A DNA stretch of 64,000 nucleotides from assembly GCF_008973465.1 (NCBI RefSeq), contig NZ_WBXN01000004.1, positions 5,062,501 through 5,126,500 on the forward strand. The letters run 5' to 3'. Positions 51,766 to 60,681 of this stretch are shown here, piece after piece; the first letter of the stretch is position 1, and every line of letters begins with the position of its first letter. The stretch comes from Streptomyces sp. SS1-1 (GTDB lineage: Bacteria > Actinomycetota > Actinomycetes > Streptomycetales > Streptomycetaceae). The notes under the pieces were generated by a model. The model searched no databases. It was not told the DNA's origin and saw nothing but the letters and a program-made list of their open reading frames with translations. Both the position numbers and the translations under genes were made by a program.

Positions 51766-52150
51766 TCGACCAACAACCTTCCGGCGGGGTCGGCACCTAG
51801 GTCGTGCCGCTGTGTCTCAGAGCCCATCGCCTTGAAGTACGCATTACTGATGAGTACGTCTTCGACCAGTGGGCAGTTCTGGCATTCCAGCACGGGGGCC
51901 CGCGCTCTTCCAAACAGTGGAAGAGGAGGATTCCGCGCGATGTAAGTCCCAGATAAAACGGTCATAAAGAGCGAGCCCCGTCAAAAGACGGGGCGGTTGT
52001 GCGCGCAGCGAGACCGGTTGACCGCGACGAGTTGCCGTACCACCCGATTCCTCTGCCGAAACGTTATGAACAGCGGAGCCGACCGTGTCAAAGGCCACAG
52101 CCGGCTCCGGGACATCTACGACAACTGCCGTATGTGCCCGCAGACTTCCA
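51766..52150. other. 385-base inter-conservon gap
   Basis: This gap must hold the promoter of the accE-proximal conservon and the end of the other. A 67-codon minus-strand ORF (51965 to 51762) ends exactly on the cvnA start in GTGA but has no ribosome site. It contains no recognisable domain, and its reality is uncertain. The 3' part holds the terminator hairpin at 51975-51994. Confidence 0.4.
51975..51994 (-). terminator. Hairpin after the gltX-proximal conservon
   Basis: GCCCCGTC (51975-51982) pairs perfectly with GACGGGGC (51987-51994) around four bases. On the minus strand a T-containing tail follows (TCGCTCTTT). It lies 157 bases past the cvnD stop. Confidence 0.6.
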
Positions 52151-52726
52151 CTACCGCAGTCGTGCCATGAGCGCGTGCTCCACCAGCGTGATCAGCGCAC
52201 TCTTGGCATCGGCGCGGTGCCGGGCGTCCGTCGTGATGATCGGCGCGTCCGGTCCGATCTGCAGCGCCTCGCGCACCTCGTCCGGTGTGTACGGCTGGTG
52301 CCCGTCGAAGCCGTTGAGGGCGATGACGAACGGCAGGCCGCTGTTCTCGAAGTAGTCGACCGCGGGGAAGCAGTCCGCGAGACGGCGGGTGTCCACCAGC
52401 ACGACGGCGCCGATGGCACCGCGCACCAGGTCGTCCCACATGAACCAGAAGCGGTCCTGACCCGGCGTACCGAACAGGTAGAGGATCAGGTCCTGGTCCA
52501 GGGTGATACGGCCGAAGTCCATGGCCACCGTGGTGGTGGTCTTGTCCCCGGTGTGCGTGAGGTCGTCGATCCCCGCGCTCGCGGAGGTCATCACGGCCTC
52601 CGTGCGCAGCGGGTTGATCTCCGAGACGGCACCCACGAACGTGGTCTTGCCCACGCCGAAGCCACCCGCCACCACGATCTTCGCGGAGGTGGTCGCCCGG
52701 CTTGGTTCAGAGCTTGCGAAGTCCAC
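52151..52726 (-). CDS. cvnD1: Conservon GTPase CvnD (gltX-proximal conservon)
   Basis: 191 residues, P-loop GGFGVGKTT, switch GTPGQ, and atypical base motif NGFD. From TTSAKIVVAGG onward it matches the other CvnD in all but four residues (I/V, N/H, N/T, T/A). The GTPase is expected to be membrane-recruited and to switch with CvnA, B and C. The start overlaps cvnC by 20 bases, as in the other operon. In S. coelicolor the corresponding cvn1 operon has been linked to carbon-dependent differentiation (from memory). Confidence 0.93.
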   Translation of the reverse strand: MDFASSEPSRATTSAKIVVAGGFGVGKTTFVGAVSEINPLRTEAVMTSASAGIDDLTHTGDKTTTTVAMDFGRITLDQDLILYLFGTPGQDRFWFMWDDLVRGAIGAVVLVDTRRLADCFPAVDYFENSGLPFVIALNGFDGHQPYTPDEVREALQIGPDAPIITTDARHRADAKSALITLVEHALMARLR

Positions 52727-53105
52727 TGAGCACCCTTTCGAGCAGCGTCACGTCCGGTGCGCCACCGTTGTTCTCGTCGCCACCCGGCTGGTGGATGGCG
52801 ACCAAGCCCGCCTCCGCGAGGTCCGCCACGAGGATCCTGGCCACGCCGAGAGGCATGGACAGGAGCGCGGAGACCTCGGCGACCGACTTCACCTCGCGGC
52901 ACAGGTGGCAGATGCGCTGGTGCTCCGGGAGGAGCCCCATCAGCGCCGCCGGGTCGGCCGTGGTGCTGATCAGTGCCTCGATGGCCAGCTGGTAACGCGG
53001 CCGGGTCCGGCCGCCGGTCATCGCGTACGGACGTACCAGCGGCTGGTCGCCCTCATCCTCGTACGGCTCCGCGTACGGATCATGAGAGGCGGTGGGCGGG
53101 GTCAT
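52707..53105 (-). CDS. cvnC1: Conservon DUF742 protein CvnC
   Basis: 132 residues from ATG 53105, which follows GGAGGATTC. The DUF742 domain is complete (LVRPYAMTGGRTRPRYQLAI, then SVAEVSALLSMPLGVARILV, ending TLLERVLSGLRKL). The disordered N-terminal extension of the other copy is nearly absent (about 28 residues here against about 85). The last 20 bases overlap cvnD. Confidence 0.93.
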   Translation of the reverse strand: MTPPTASHDPYAEPYEDEGDQPLVRPYAMTGGRTRPRYQLAIEALISTTADPAALMGLLPEHQRICHLCREVKSVAEVSALLSMPLGVARILVADLAEAGLVAIHQPGGDENNGGAPDVTLLERVLSGLRKL

Positions 53106-53216
53106 GAATCCTCCGGGCTGGAACACAGTCGGTCGGTCAAGCCGTCGTGAGGGGGCCAGTGGGGGGATTGTGGCGGCCGGACGGTGATTTGGTGAGACGG
53201 GTGGATCCGGGAGATG

Positions 53217-53630
53217 TCAGTGGAGCAGACTGCCTTGGAGCTCGGCACGCAGGTCGGGGGTGAGGACCGCGCCCGCACGGTCGACCAGCAGTGCCATCTC
53301 GTACCCGACGAGGCCGATGTCCGCCTCCGGGTGAGCGAGTACGGCGAGGGACGACCCGTCCGAGATGGACATGAGGAAGAGGAATCCTCGCTCCATCTCG
53401 ACGACGGTCTGTGCGACGTCCCCGCCTTCGAAGATCCGGCTGGCACCCGCCGTCAGCGAGGTCAGACCCGACGCGACGGCCGCCAGCTGGTCGGCACGGT
53501 CGCGGGGGAACCCCTCCGACATCGCCAGCAGAAGGCCGTCGGCGGACACGACGACGGTGTGGGACACCCCGGGGGTGTTGTCCACGAAGTTGGTGATCAA
53601 CCAGTTGAGGTTCTGTGCCGCTTGGCTCAT
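53217..53630 (-). CDS. cvnB1: Conservon roadblock/LC7 protein CvnB
   Basis: 137 residues, same length as the other copy and different at six positions. The roadblock signature GVSHTVVVSADGLLLAMSEG is present. ATG 53630 is chosen; a TTG nine bases upstream gives a slightly longer form. It starts nine bases after the kinase gene, so the four genes are one operon, with a 111-base gap before cvnC. Confidence 0.94.
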   Translation of the reverse strand: MSQAAQNLNWLITNFVDNTPGVSHTVVVSADGLLLAMSEGFPRDRADQLAAVASGLTSLTAGASRIFEGGDVAQTVVEMERGFLFLMSISDGSSLAVLAHPEADIGLVGYEMALLVDRAGAVLTPDLRAELQGSLLH

Positions 53631-53639
53631 CTGGCTCAA

Positions 53640-56600
53640 CTAACGCTCCTGCTGGTGAGTGGGGCTCGGGAAGCTGCCGGTCTGGCCGCTGCCGGCCTGA
53701 CGGCCCTGAGCGATGCCCCGACGGAGATTGGTCAGCCGGCCGCGTACGTCATCGGGCGCACGCGAGACCTGCGGACCGCTTTGGTGCTGTTGCTGCTGAG
53801 CCGTGCCGGGGACGAGGTTCGCCCGGGGCACCCGGCGCGGCAGGCCGGAGGTGGTGACTCCGCCCGCGGCGGGCTGCCTGACGCGTTCAGCCTGCCGGAC
53901 GAGGTCGTCGTTCGGCGAGCTGCGCCAGGCGGTCGACGCGGAGCGCTGGGGGGCGGAGGACGGCTGGGGCCGCTCCGCCGGGGCCGGACGCTCCTGCTGC
54001 GGAGCGGCGGCCGGGGTGTCGGTGCCCGGCTGGCGTCCCTGCGGACCGCCGTGGAACCAGTTGGTCTCGAGCGTGTCGTACAGCGGGGTACGGCCGTCGC
54101 CGGGACCGGTCGCCGGCGGCAGGGCCTCGGGCTCCTGACGCACGGGACGCTGCTGCGGACGCTGCGGCGGGACGGGGGGCTGCTGGCCCGCGCCGTAGCC
54201 GTTGTTGCCGCCGTACGAACCGCCGTTGACCTGGGGCCGCTCGAACTGGCCGGTCGACTCCGGGCTCTGGCGGCCCGGCAGCGAGTGCCGGCCCGTCGAG
54301 CTGTTGTCGTACGACTGCGGCACGGCGAACTGGCCCGTCTGCGAGGCGTTGTTCTGCCCCGAGCCGTTGGTGCCGAAGACGTCCGGGCGGACGAACTGGC
54401 CGGTGTCCTGCTGCGCGTCGGCGCCGGGGCGGGCGAACTGACCCGTGTTCTGCGGGTCGTAACCGCCGGGAGCCTGGGCGTCGAAGTCCGGGCGGGCGAA
54501 CTCCGAGGTGGAGGCCGGGCCCTGCCGGTCGTCGATCCGCGGCATCCGCGAGGTCTGCTGCGCCGGGTCCTCGTCGTGCCCGCGCGGGGCGTCGAGCGAG
54601 GCGCGCGGCACCGGGGGCTGCGCGTTCTCGTCGCTCCAGCTGGGACGCGAGGGCTGGTTGCCGCCCGGCAGCTCGGCCCGCGCGCCACCGCGCGGCGGCA
54701 GCTGCGGCCGGCGGCCACGGCGGGGGCCCTGCTCGCCGCCGGCGGGCGGCGCCTGCGGAGGCGTCGGGGCGCTCTGACGGGACTGGTCGCGTCCGGGGGC
54801 GGTCCCGCGGGAGCCGCCGAACATGTCCTGACCGGCACCGTTGCTCTGCATGCCCTGCCCGGCGCCCTGCGAGGGGCCGCCGAACATGGCACCGGCCTGG
54901 GCCGGCCGGCCCTGCGCGGGAGCACCGGGACCGCCCTGCGGTCCGCGCGGCGCGCCCGGCCCGCCCTGCATACCGTCGCCGTCACGTCCGGGCAGCGCCG
55001 CACGCGGGCCCTGACCGGCGCCGAGCCGGCCACCGCCCGGGGCACCGCCACCCGGCGCACCCCCGCCGAAGGCACCGCCACCGGACTGCACCTGACGGCG
55101 CGCGGCGGCCGCACCCGCGGCGGCCTGCGCGGCGGCGGGACCGCCGGAGGCACCGGGGCCGTTCGGGCCGGGCTTGCCGCCGGCCGGCTTGCCGCCCTGG
55201 GCGACGTCGACGGGCAGCATGACCAGCGCGGTCGTACCACCGGAGTCGGACGGGCGGAGCTGGATGCGGATGCCGTGGCGCTGCGACAGACGGCCGACCA
55301 CGAACAGACCCATGCGGCGGGAGACCGAGACGTCCACGGTGGGCGGCGAGGCGAGCCGCTCGTTGATCGCCGCGAGGTCCTCGGGGGAGAGGCCGATACC
55401 GGTGTCGTGGATCTCGATCAGCACGCGGCCGTCGGGCAGCGCGTGACCGGTGACCTTGACCTTGGTCTGCGGCGAGGAGAACGAGGTCGCGTTCTCCAGC
55501 AGCTCGGCGAGGAGGTGCACGAGGTCGTTGACCACACGGCCGGCCACTTCGGTGGTCGGCACGGCGGCCAGCTCGATGCGCTCGTACTGCTCCACCTCGG
55601 ACGCGGCGGCGCGGAGCACGTCGACCAGGGGGACCGGGCGGGTCCACCGGCGGCCGGGCTCCTCACCCGCGAGGACGAGGAGGTTCTCACCGTTACGGCG
55701 CATACGCGTCGCGAGGTGGTCGAGCTTGAAGAGCGAGGACAGCTGGTCCGGGTCGGCCTCGCGGGACTCCAGTTCGGAGATGAGCGAGAGCTGACGCTGG
55801 ATGAGGCCCTGGGAGCGGCGCGAGAGGTTGGTGAACATCGCGTTGACGTTGCCCCGCAGGAGGGCCTGCTCGGCGGCGAGGCGGACCGCCTCGCGGTGCA
55901 CGTCGTCGAAGGCCGCGGCCACCTGGCCGATCTCGTCCCGGGAGTGCACACCGACCGACTCCACGGACGTGTCGACGTCCTGCGGGTCGGCCTCGGAGAG
56001 CTGCTTGACCAGCTCGGGCAGACGGTCCTGGGCGACCTTGGTGGCGGTCTCCTCCAGCCGGCGCAGCGAGCGGATCATGGAGCGGGCCACGACGAAGGCG
56101 CCGACCAGCGACACACCGAGCACGAGCAGGATCAGCGCACCGGAGATGATCGCTTCGCGCTCGGACTCGTTGCGCAGCTCGCGGGCCTTCTGCTCCATCT
56201 CCTCGAGCAGCGTGGTCTCGATGGCGCGCATGCCCTGGATCTTGGTGGTGCTGTCGTCCACCCAGTCCCGGTAGGAGCGCTTGTCCAGCGAGGCGAGGCC
56301 GGTGGCCGACGTCAGGGCGCGGGTGGCGTAGGTGTCACTGGCCTTGATCGTCGGGTTGCCGTCGCCGATCGGCTTCAGCAGCTCGTCCGCGGGCTCGCTG
56401 CCGTAGATGCTCTTGAAGGAGCGAAGCTCGGACTTCTGGCTCTCCAGCGCGGAGTCGGCGTAGAGGCGGTCGTTGTCCGAGAGGTCGGCGTCGGTGGTGT
56501 TGTTCGCCGGGAGGGCCGCGGCGAGGACCGCGCGCTGGATGGAGGCGTACTCCTTGGCGGAGGAGAACGACGCCAGGGCGCGGGTGCTCTGGATCATGTC

Positions 56601-57341
56601 GGGGTTGCTGGTCGCCTCGGCCATGTCCTGGGAGAGGTCCAGCAGGTGGGTGATCAGCCGGTGGTAGGCCTCGACGGTCTGCGTGGAGTTGCCGTCGGCC
56701 TGGTACGCCGTGCCGCGGACCTCGGAGAGCGTGCCGAGTTCGCGGATGAGCTGGACGATGTTGTCGCGGACGCCCTTGAGGCTGCCGTCCTTGCTCTGGT
56801 CGTCGATCTCCTCGGAGGCGTCCCGGAAGCTCTGCGCGGCGCGGTCCGTCTTGTCGCGGTAGCCCTTGACCGTGTAGTCGGTCGACTTGGCGCCGTGGGC
56901 GAGCGGACCGGCGGACTGGTCGCGCTCCTCCTGGAGCGCGTGCGCGAGCTCGGTGGCCCGCTTGGTCATGTCCGTCAGCAGCCGCATGTTCTCCAGCTGC
57001 TGGATGTCGTCCATGTTGTCGCTGATACGCAGGGCGCCCAGCGAGGTGGCCGCGACCACGGGGAGCGTCAGCAGCGCGACGAGGCGCGTGGAGATACGCC
57101 AGTTGCGCAGGGCTATTCGTGAGCCCGGGCCGACCTCGCCCTTGGCCGGCTTCTTCGTCGGAGGCGGGGGAACCGCGGCACCCGGGGACGCCGACACGGC
57201 GGGGCGCCCGGAGCGCTCACCGCTGTCGACCGACGGGGCCGGGCCCTGGGTCTGGGCGTGCTGGGGCGAGGGACCTCGGTCGGTCCCGCCGTGCTCCGGC
57301 TCCGCCGAAGCGCTGCCATCCCTCTTGAAACGTCCCTGCAC
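53640..57341 (-). CDS. cvnA1: Conservon sensor kinase CvnA
   Basis: About 1,233 residues from GTG 57341, though this start lacks a strong ribosome site and the true one could differ. The order is a Pro/Ser-rich N-terminus, helix 1 (TRLVALLTLPVVAATSLGAL), NIT-like sensor domain, helix 2 (AIISGALILLVLGVSLVGAF), HAMP, dimerisation helix (LDHLATRMRRNGENLL) and HATPase (ELLENATSF, HDTGIGLS, RMGLFVVGRLS). A C-terminal region of more than 400 residues is rich in Gly, Pro, Ala and Gln, with repeated TGQF(A/V)RP-like units (NTGQFARPG, DTGQFVRPD, STGQFERPQ). It ends in the same basic tail as the other kinase (SGLPRRVPRANLV, SRAPDDVRGRLTNLRRG). Confidence 0.92.
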   Translation of the reverse strand: MQGRFKRDGSASAEPEHGGTDRGPSPQHAQTQGPAPSVDSGERSGRPAVSASPGAAVPPPPTKKPAKGEVGPGSRIALRNWRISTRLVALLTLPVVAATSLGALRISDNMDDIQQLENMRLLTDMTKRATELAHALQEERDQSAGPLAHGAKSTDYTVKGYRDKTDRAAQSFRDASEEIDDQSKDGSLKGVRDNIVQLIRELGTLSEVRGTAYQADGNSTQTVEAYHRLITHLLDLSQDMAEATSNPDMIQSTRALASFSSAKEYASIQRAVLAAALPANNTTDADLSDNDRLYADSALESQKSELRSFKSIYGSEPADELLKPIGDGNPTIKASDTYATRALTSATGLASLDKRSYRDWVDDSTTKIQGMRAIETTLLEEMEQKARELRNESEREAIISGALILLVLGVSLVGAFVVARSMIRSLRRLEETATKVAQDRLPELVKQLSEADPQDVDTSVESVGVHSRDEIGQVAAAFDDVHREAVRLAAEQALLRGNVNAMFTNLSRRSQGLIQRQLSLISELESREADPDQLSSLFKLDHLATRMRRNGENLLVLAGEEPGRRWTRPVPLVDVLRAAASEVEQYERIELAAVPTTEVAGRVVNDLVHLLAELLENATSFSSPQTKVKVTGHALPDGRVLIEIHDTGIGLSPEDLAAINERLASPPTVDVSVSRRMGLFVVGRLSQRHGIRIQLRPSDSGGTTALVMLPVDVAQGGKPAGGKPGPNGPGASGGPAAAQAAAGAAAARRQVQSGGGAFGGGAPGGGAPGGGRLGAGQGPRAALPGRDGDGMQGGPGAPRGPQGGPGAPAQGRPAQAGAMFGGPSQGAGQGMQSNGAGQDMFGGSRGTAPGRDQSRQSAPTPPQAPPAGGEQGPRRGRRPQLPPRGGARAELPGGNQPSRPSWSDENAQPPVPRASLDAPRGHDEDPAQQTSRMPRIDDRQGPASTSEFARPDFDAQAPGGYDPQNTGQFARPGADAQQDTGQFVRPDVFGTNGSGQNNASQTGQFAVPQSYDNSSTGRHSLPGRQSPESTGQFERPQVNGGSYGGNNGYGAGQQPPVPPQRPQQRPVRQEPEALPPATGPGDGRTPLYDTLETNWFHGGPQGRQPGTDTPAAAPQQERPAPAERPQPSSAPQRSASTAWRSSPNDDLVRQAERVRQPAAGGVTTSGLPRRVPRANLVPGTAQQQQHQSGPQVSRAPDDVRGRLTNLRRGIAQGRQAGSGQTGSFPSPTHQQER

Positions 57342-57959
57342 TAGCGTCGCAACCTCTGGACCAGGCGCCCTTCCGCGTGAGCGGTCGGACACGGTGTCGG
57401 CGTATTGGGGAGCGTCCTGAACACGCTCCCTGGTGGTCGTGAGTGACCGGCGCTGGCTCCCCCTTCTCGCCGCCACTCGGCGCGTCGATGCGCCCCCTGT
57501 GCGCCGGCTCGATCCTGCGGCGGTCCGTGGAATTCCAGCACAGTGCAGGATCGCCAACAAGGCCCGTAGGCCGAGCCGTGACATACGTGACACCGCGTGA
57601 GGGGGGAATTACCTGCCGTGGATCGTCATTCACCTCAGAACGGACATAGGTCCGCGAGTCGCTTTACGGCGCAAGGTGCCCAAGTCGCCATGATCAGGAG
57701 CGGAATGATGGGTTCAGGGGGCGATTGTCCGTTTCTCCACCCAGGGGGGCAGGCCTGAATTGCCCGGATTATGCATCGGGGCGTGAGGAAACTCACACCC
57801 AGATCAAGGGGTCTTCACGACTTCTCCGGGAAGCGGATGTTTAGCCTGACGCTTTACAAGAGGGATGTTTCTGCCCACCCGCGTCCGGACGCAGGCCTCG
57901 ACAGGCCCGTATCCGGGCGCTTCGTCACGACAGGACTCAGTACGACCGTGAAGACGACG
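57342..57959. other. 618-base gap holding divergent promoters
   Basis: This lies between the minus-strand conservon and the plus-strand small gene. No ORF here has a ribosome site and normal codon use. GGATGTTT occurs twice, 27 bases apart (57836-57843 and 57863-57870), in a less GC-rich stretch that is the likely promoter region of the small gene. No hairpin terminator is obvious. Confidence 0.45.
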
Positions 57960-58130
57960 ATGATCCACACGATAGCCAACCCGCGGCGCACGAAGCTGGC
58001 CCACCTCGACAGCGCCGACGAACTGCGTCTCCCCGAGCAGCCGGAGCACTCCCTCGACCTCCCCGCTCAGACCGCCAACCCCAAGCGCACCATCCTCCAG
58101 GAACTCCCCGCGACCACCGTCGCCGGTTAG
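57960..58130 (+). CDS. 56-residue hypothetical protein
   Basis: ATG 57960 opens an ORF whose product reads MIHTIANPRRTKLAHLDSAD at the start, then LRLPEQPEHSLDLPAQTANP, ending KRTILQELPATTVAG. It is rich in Pro, Leu and Thr and probably unstructured. NPRRT and NPKRT are an internal near-repeat. I recall a similar small protein at this position in S. coelicolor but cannot verify it. GTG 57948 in frame is an alternative start. No function can be proposed. Confidence 0.55.
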   Translation: MIHTIANPRRTKLAHLDSADELRLPEQPEHSLDLPAQTANPKRTILQELPATTVAG

Positions 58131-58295
58131 TACGGACACGGGCGGCATGTCGTTCATCGCCGGACGACCGCCCGTCGGAGGGATCCGTCACGACGGCCCC
58201 GGCGTCCGCGCCGCTCGCGCGAGGCGCGGACGCCTCACCGCGCTAGCCTGGAGCGTCAGACTCCAGCCGGCTTCAAGTGAGGGGCGCAGGATCCC

Positions 58296-59081
58296 GTGCG
58301 CATCGCCAGATTCTCCATCGACGGGAACGTCGCCTTCGGCGCGGTCGAGGGCGACAGGCCGGACGAACACGTCCTCGACATCATCAAGGGCATCCCGTTC
58401 ACGGACTTCGAGCTCTCCGGCACGAAGGTGCCGCTGAGCAAGGTCAGGCTGCTGCCGCCGGTCCTCCCCAACAAGGTCGTCGCCTTCGGCCGCAACTACG
58501 CCGAGCACGCCCGTGAACTCGGCAACGAGGTGCCCGACGCCCCGTTCGCCTTCTTCAAGCCGTCCACCTCGGTGATCGGCCCCGGCGACGAGATCCAGTA
58601 CCCGTCCTTCACCCAGGACCTCCACCACGAGGCGGAACTCGCCGTCGTCATCGGCCGGCTGTGCCGCGAGGTCCCGCGCGAGCGCGTCAAGGACGTGATC
58701 TTCGGCTACACGTGCGCCAACGACATCACCGCGCGGGACGTCCAGAAGCGCGAGAAGCAGTGGGCCCGGGCCAAGGGCTTCGACAGCTCCTGCCCGCTCG
58801 GCCCCTGGGTGGAGACCGGACTGGACATCGGGACGGCCTCCGACCTGACGATCCAGCTCACGGTCAACGGCGAACAGCGCCAGCTGGGCCGCACCAGCGA
58901 GATGATCCACGGCATCGAGGATCTGATCGTCAACATCTCCGAGGCCATGACGCTGCTCCCCGGCGACGTCATCCTCACGGGCACCCCGGCAGGCGTCGGA
59001 CCCCTCAACGTCGGCGACGACGTCGCCGTCACCATCGAAGGCATCGGCACTCTCACCAACAAGGTTGTCAAGCGTGGCTAG
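58296..59081 (+). CDS. Fumarylacetoacetate hydrolase (FAH)-family protein
   Basis: 261 residues. The FAH fold is clear: VVAFGRNYAEHARELG, the metal-binding Glu cluster HHEAELAVVIGR, the Asp in GYTCANDITARDVQ, and the C-terminal LLPGDVILTGTPAGVGPLNV. The family covers acylpyruvases, oxaloacetate decarboxylases and catechol-pathway hydrolases, so the substrate stays open. GTG 58296 follows GCAGGAT. Its last eight bases overlap the gltX start, so the two are translated together. Confidence 0.92.
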   Translation: MRIARFSIDGNVAFGAVEGDRPDEHVLDIIKGIPFTDFELSGTKVPLSKVRLLPPVLPNKVVAFGRNYAEHARELGNEVPDAPFAFFKPSTSVIGPGDEIQYPSFTQDLHHEAELAVVIGRLCREVPRERVKDVIFGYTCANDITARDVQKREKQWARAKGFDSSCPLGPWVETGLDIGTASDLTIQLTVNGEQRQLGRTSEMIHGIEDLIVNISEAMTLLPGDVILTGTPAGVGPLNVGDDVAVTIEGIGTLTNKVVKRG

Positions 59082-60552
59082 CGCACCTGTACGCGTCCGT
59101 TTCTGCCCGTCGCCCACCGGTAACCCCCACGTGGGCCTGGTCCGCACCGCCCTGTTCAACTGGGCGTTCGCCAAGCACCACCAGGGCACGCTGGTCTTCC
59201 GTATCGAGGACACCGACGCGGCCCGCGACTCCGAGGAGTCCTACAACCAGTTGCTGGACGCCATGCGCTGGCTGGGCTTCGACTGGGACGAGGGCCCCGA
59301 GGTCGGCGGCCCGCACGCGCCGTACCGCCAGTCGCAGCGGATGGACCTCTACAAGGACGTCGCCGCCAAGCTGCTCGACGCCGGCCACGCCTACCACTGC
59401 TACTGCTCCCAGGAGGAGCTGGACACCCGCCGCGAGGCCGCCCGCGCCGCCGGCAAGCCGTCCGGCTACGACGGGCACTGCCGCGAGCTCACCGACGCCC
59501 AGATCGAGGAGTACAAGGCCCAGGGCCGCACGCCGATCGTCCGCTTCCGGATGCCCGACGAGCCGATCACCTTCACGGACCTGGTCCGCGGCGAGATCAC
59601 CTACCTCCCGGAGAACGTGCCGGACTACGGCATCGTCCGGGCCAACGGCGCCCCGCTCTACACGCTGGTCAACCCGGTCGACGACGCCCTCATGGAGATC
59701 ACCCACGTCCTGCGCGGCGAGGACCTGCTCTCCTCCACCCCCCGCCAGATCGCCCTCTACAAGGCGCTCACCGAACTGGGCGTCGCCAAGGGGACCCCGG
59801 CCTTCGGCCACCTGCCGTACGTGATGGGCGAGGGCAACAAGAAGCTCTCCAAGCGCGACCCGCAGTCCTCGCTGAACCTCTACCGCGAGCGCGGCTTCCT
59901 GCCCGAGGGCCTGCTCAACTACCTCTCGCTGCTCGGCTGGTCGCTCTCCGCCGACCAGGACATCTTCACCATCGACGAGATGGTCGCGGCCTTCGAGATC
60001 GAGGACGTCAACCCGAACCCGGCCCGCTTCGACCTCAAGAAGTGCGAGGCGATCAACGCCGACCACATCCGGATGCTCGACGTGAAGGACTTCGCCGAGC
60101 GCTGCCGTCCGTGGCTCCAGGCCCCCGTCGCCCCGTGGGCCCCGGAGGCGTTCGACGAGGCGAAGTGGCAGGCGATCGCCCCGCACGCGCAGACCCGGCT
60201 CAAGGTCCTCTCCGAGATCACCGACAACGTCGACTTCCTGTTCCTGCCGGAGCCGGTCTTCGACGAGGCGTCCTGGACCAAGGCCATGAAGGAGGGCTCC
60301 GACGCCCTGCTGCGCACCGCCCGCGAGAAGCTGGAGGCCGCCGACTGGTCCTCCGCCGAGTCGCTGAAGGAGGCCGTCCTGGCCGCCGGTGAGGCCCACG
60401 GCCTCAAGCTCGGCAAGGCCCAGGCCCCGGTCCGCGTCGCGGTCACCGGCCGCACGGTCGGCCTGCCGCTCTTCGAGTCCCTGGAGGTCCTGGGCAAGGA
60501 GAAGACGCTGGCCCGGATCGACGCGGCGCTGGCGAAGCTGTCCGCCGCCTGA
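59074..60552 (+). CDS. gltX: Glutamyl-tRNA synthetase
   Basis: 492 residues, class I synthetase. The HIGH-type motif is in CPSPTGNPHVGLVRTAL and the KMSKS-type motif in GNKKLSKRDPQSS. A Glu-specific insertion and the C-terminal anticodon-binding cage follow (about 330-490). In actinobacteria lacking GlnRS, this enzyme also charges tRNA-Gln with Glu, later amidated by GatCAB. GTG 59074 overlaps the FAH gene stop by eight bases. Five tRNA genes for Glu and Gln, its expected substrates, lie 1.7-2.2 kb downstream. A 16-bp hairpin ends the unit. Confidence 0.97.
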   Translation: MASAPVRVRFCPSPTGNPHVGLVRTALFNWAFAKHHQGTLVFRIEDTDAARDSEESYNQLLDAMRWLGFDWDEGPEVGGPHAPYRQSQRMDLYKDVAAKLLDAGHAYHCYCSQEELDTRREAARAAGKPSGYDGHCRELTDAQIEEYKAQGRTPIVRFRMPDEPITFTDLVRGEITYLPENVPDYGIVRANGAPLYTLVNPVDDALMEITHVLRGEDLLSSTPRQIALYKALTELGVAKGTPAFGHLPYVMGEGNKKLSKRDPQSSLNLYRERGFLPEGLLNYLSLLGWSLSADQDIFTIDEMVAAFEIEDVNPNPARFDLKKCEAINADHIRMLDVKDFAERCRPWLQAPVAPWAPEAFDEAKWQAIAPHAQTRLKVLSEITDNVDFLFLPEPVFDEASWTKAMKEGSDALLRTAREKLEAADWSSAESLKEAVLAAGEAHGLKLGKAQAPVRVAVTGRTVGLPLFESLEVLGKEKTLARIDAALAKLSAA

Positions 60553-60568
60553 TCCCACGCACGGCCCC

Positions 60569-60605
60569 GAGGGGCGGCAGCCGCGGACCGCGGCTGCCGC
60601 CCCTC
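60569..60605 (+). terminator. Terminator after gltX
   Basis: GAGGGGCGGCAGCCGC (60569-60584) pairs perfectly with GCGGCTGCCGCCCCTC (60590-60605) around GGACC. Confidence 0.85.
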
Positions 60606-60681
60606 AGGCATCGGCGCCGATGTCAGTGGGCGCGGCTACGGTTCCTGGCATCAAGTTCCTTGATCAGGAAGGCGCGCCGTC

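Noticed and set aside
51762..51965. 67-residue ORF ending on the cvnA start in GTGA
   Set aside because: There is no ribosome site and no domain, and the overlap could be chance. Kept only as a note in the gap entry until conservation is tested.
53732..55240. 502-codon minus-strand ORF inside the second conservon kinase
   Set aside because: It is an alternative frame of the Gly/Pro-rich linker of cvnA, with Arg/Pro/Ser low complexity and no start signal.
58141..58295. T-box or other riboswitch before the FAH-gltX unit
   Set aside because: No T-box consensus or antiterminator/terminator pair was seen in this 155-base gap.
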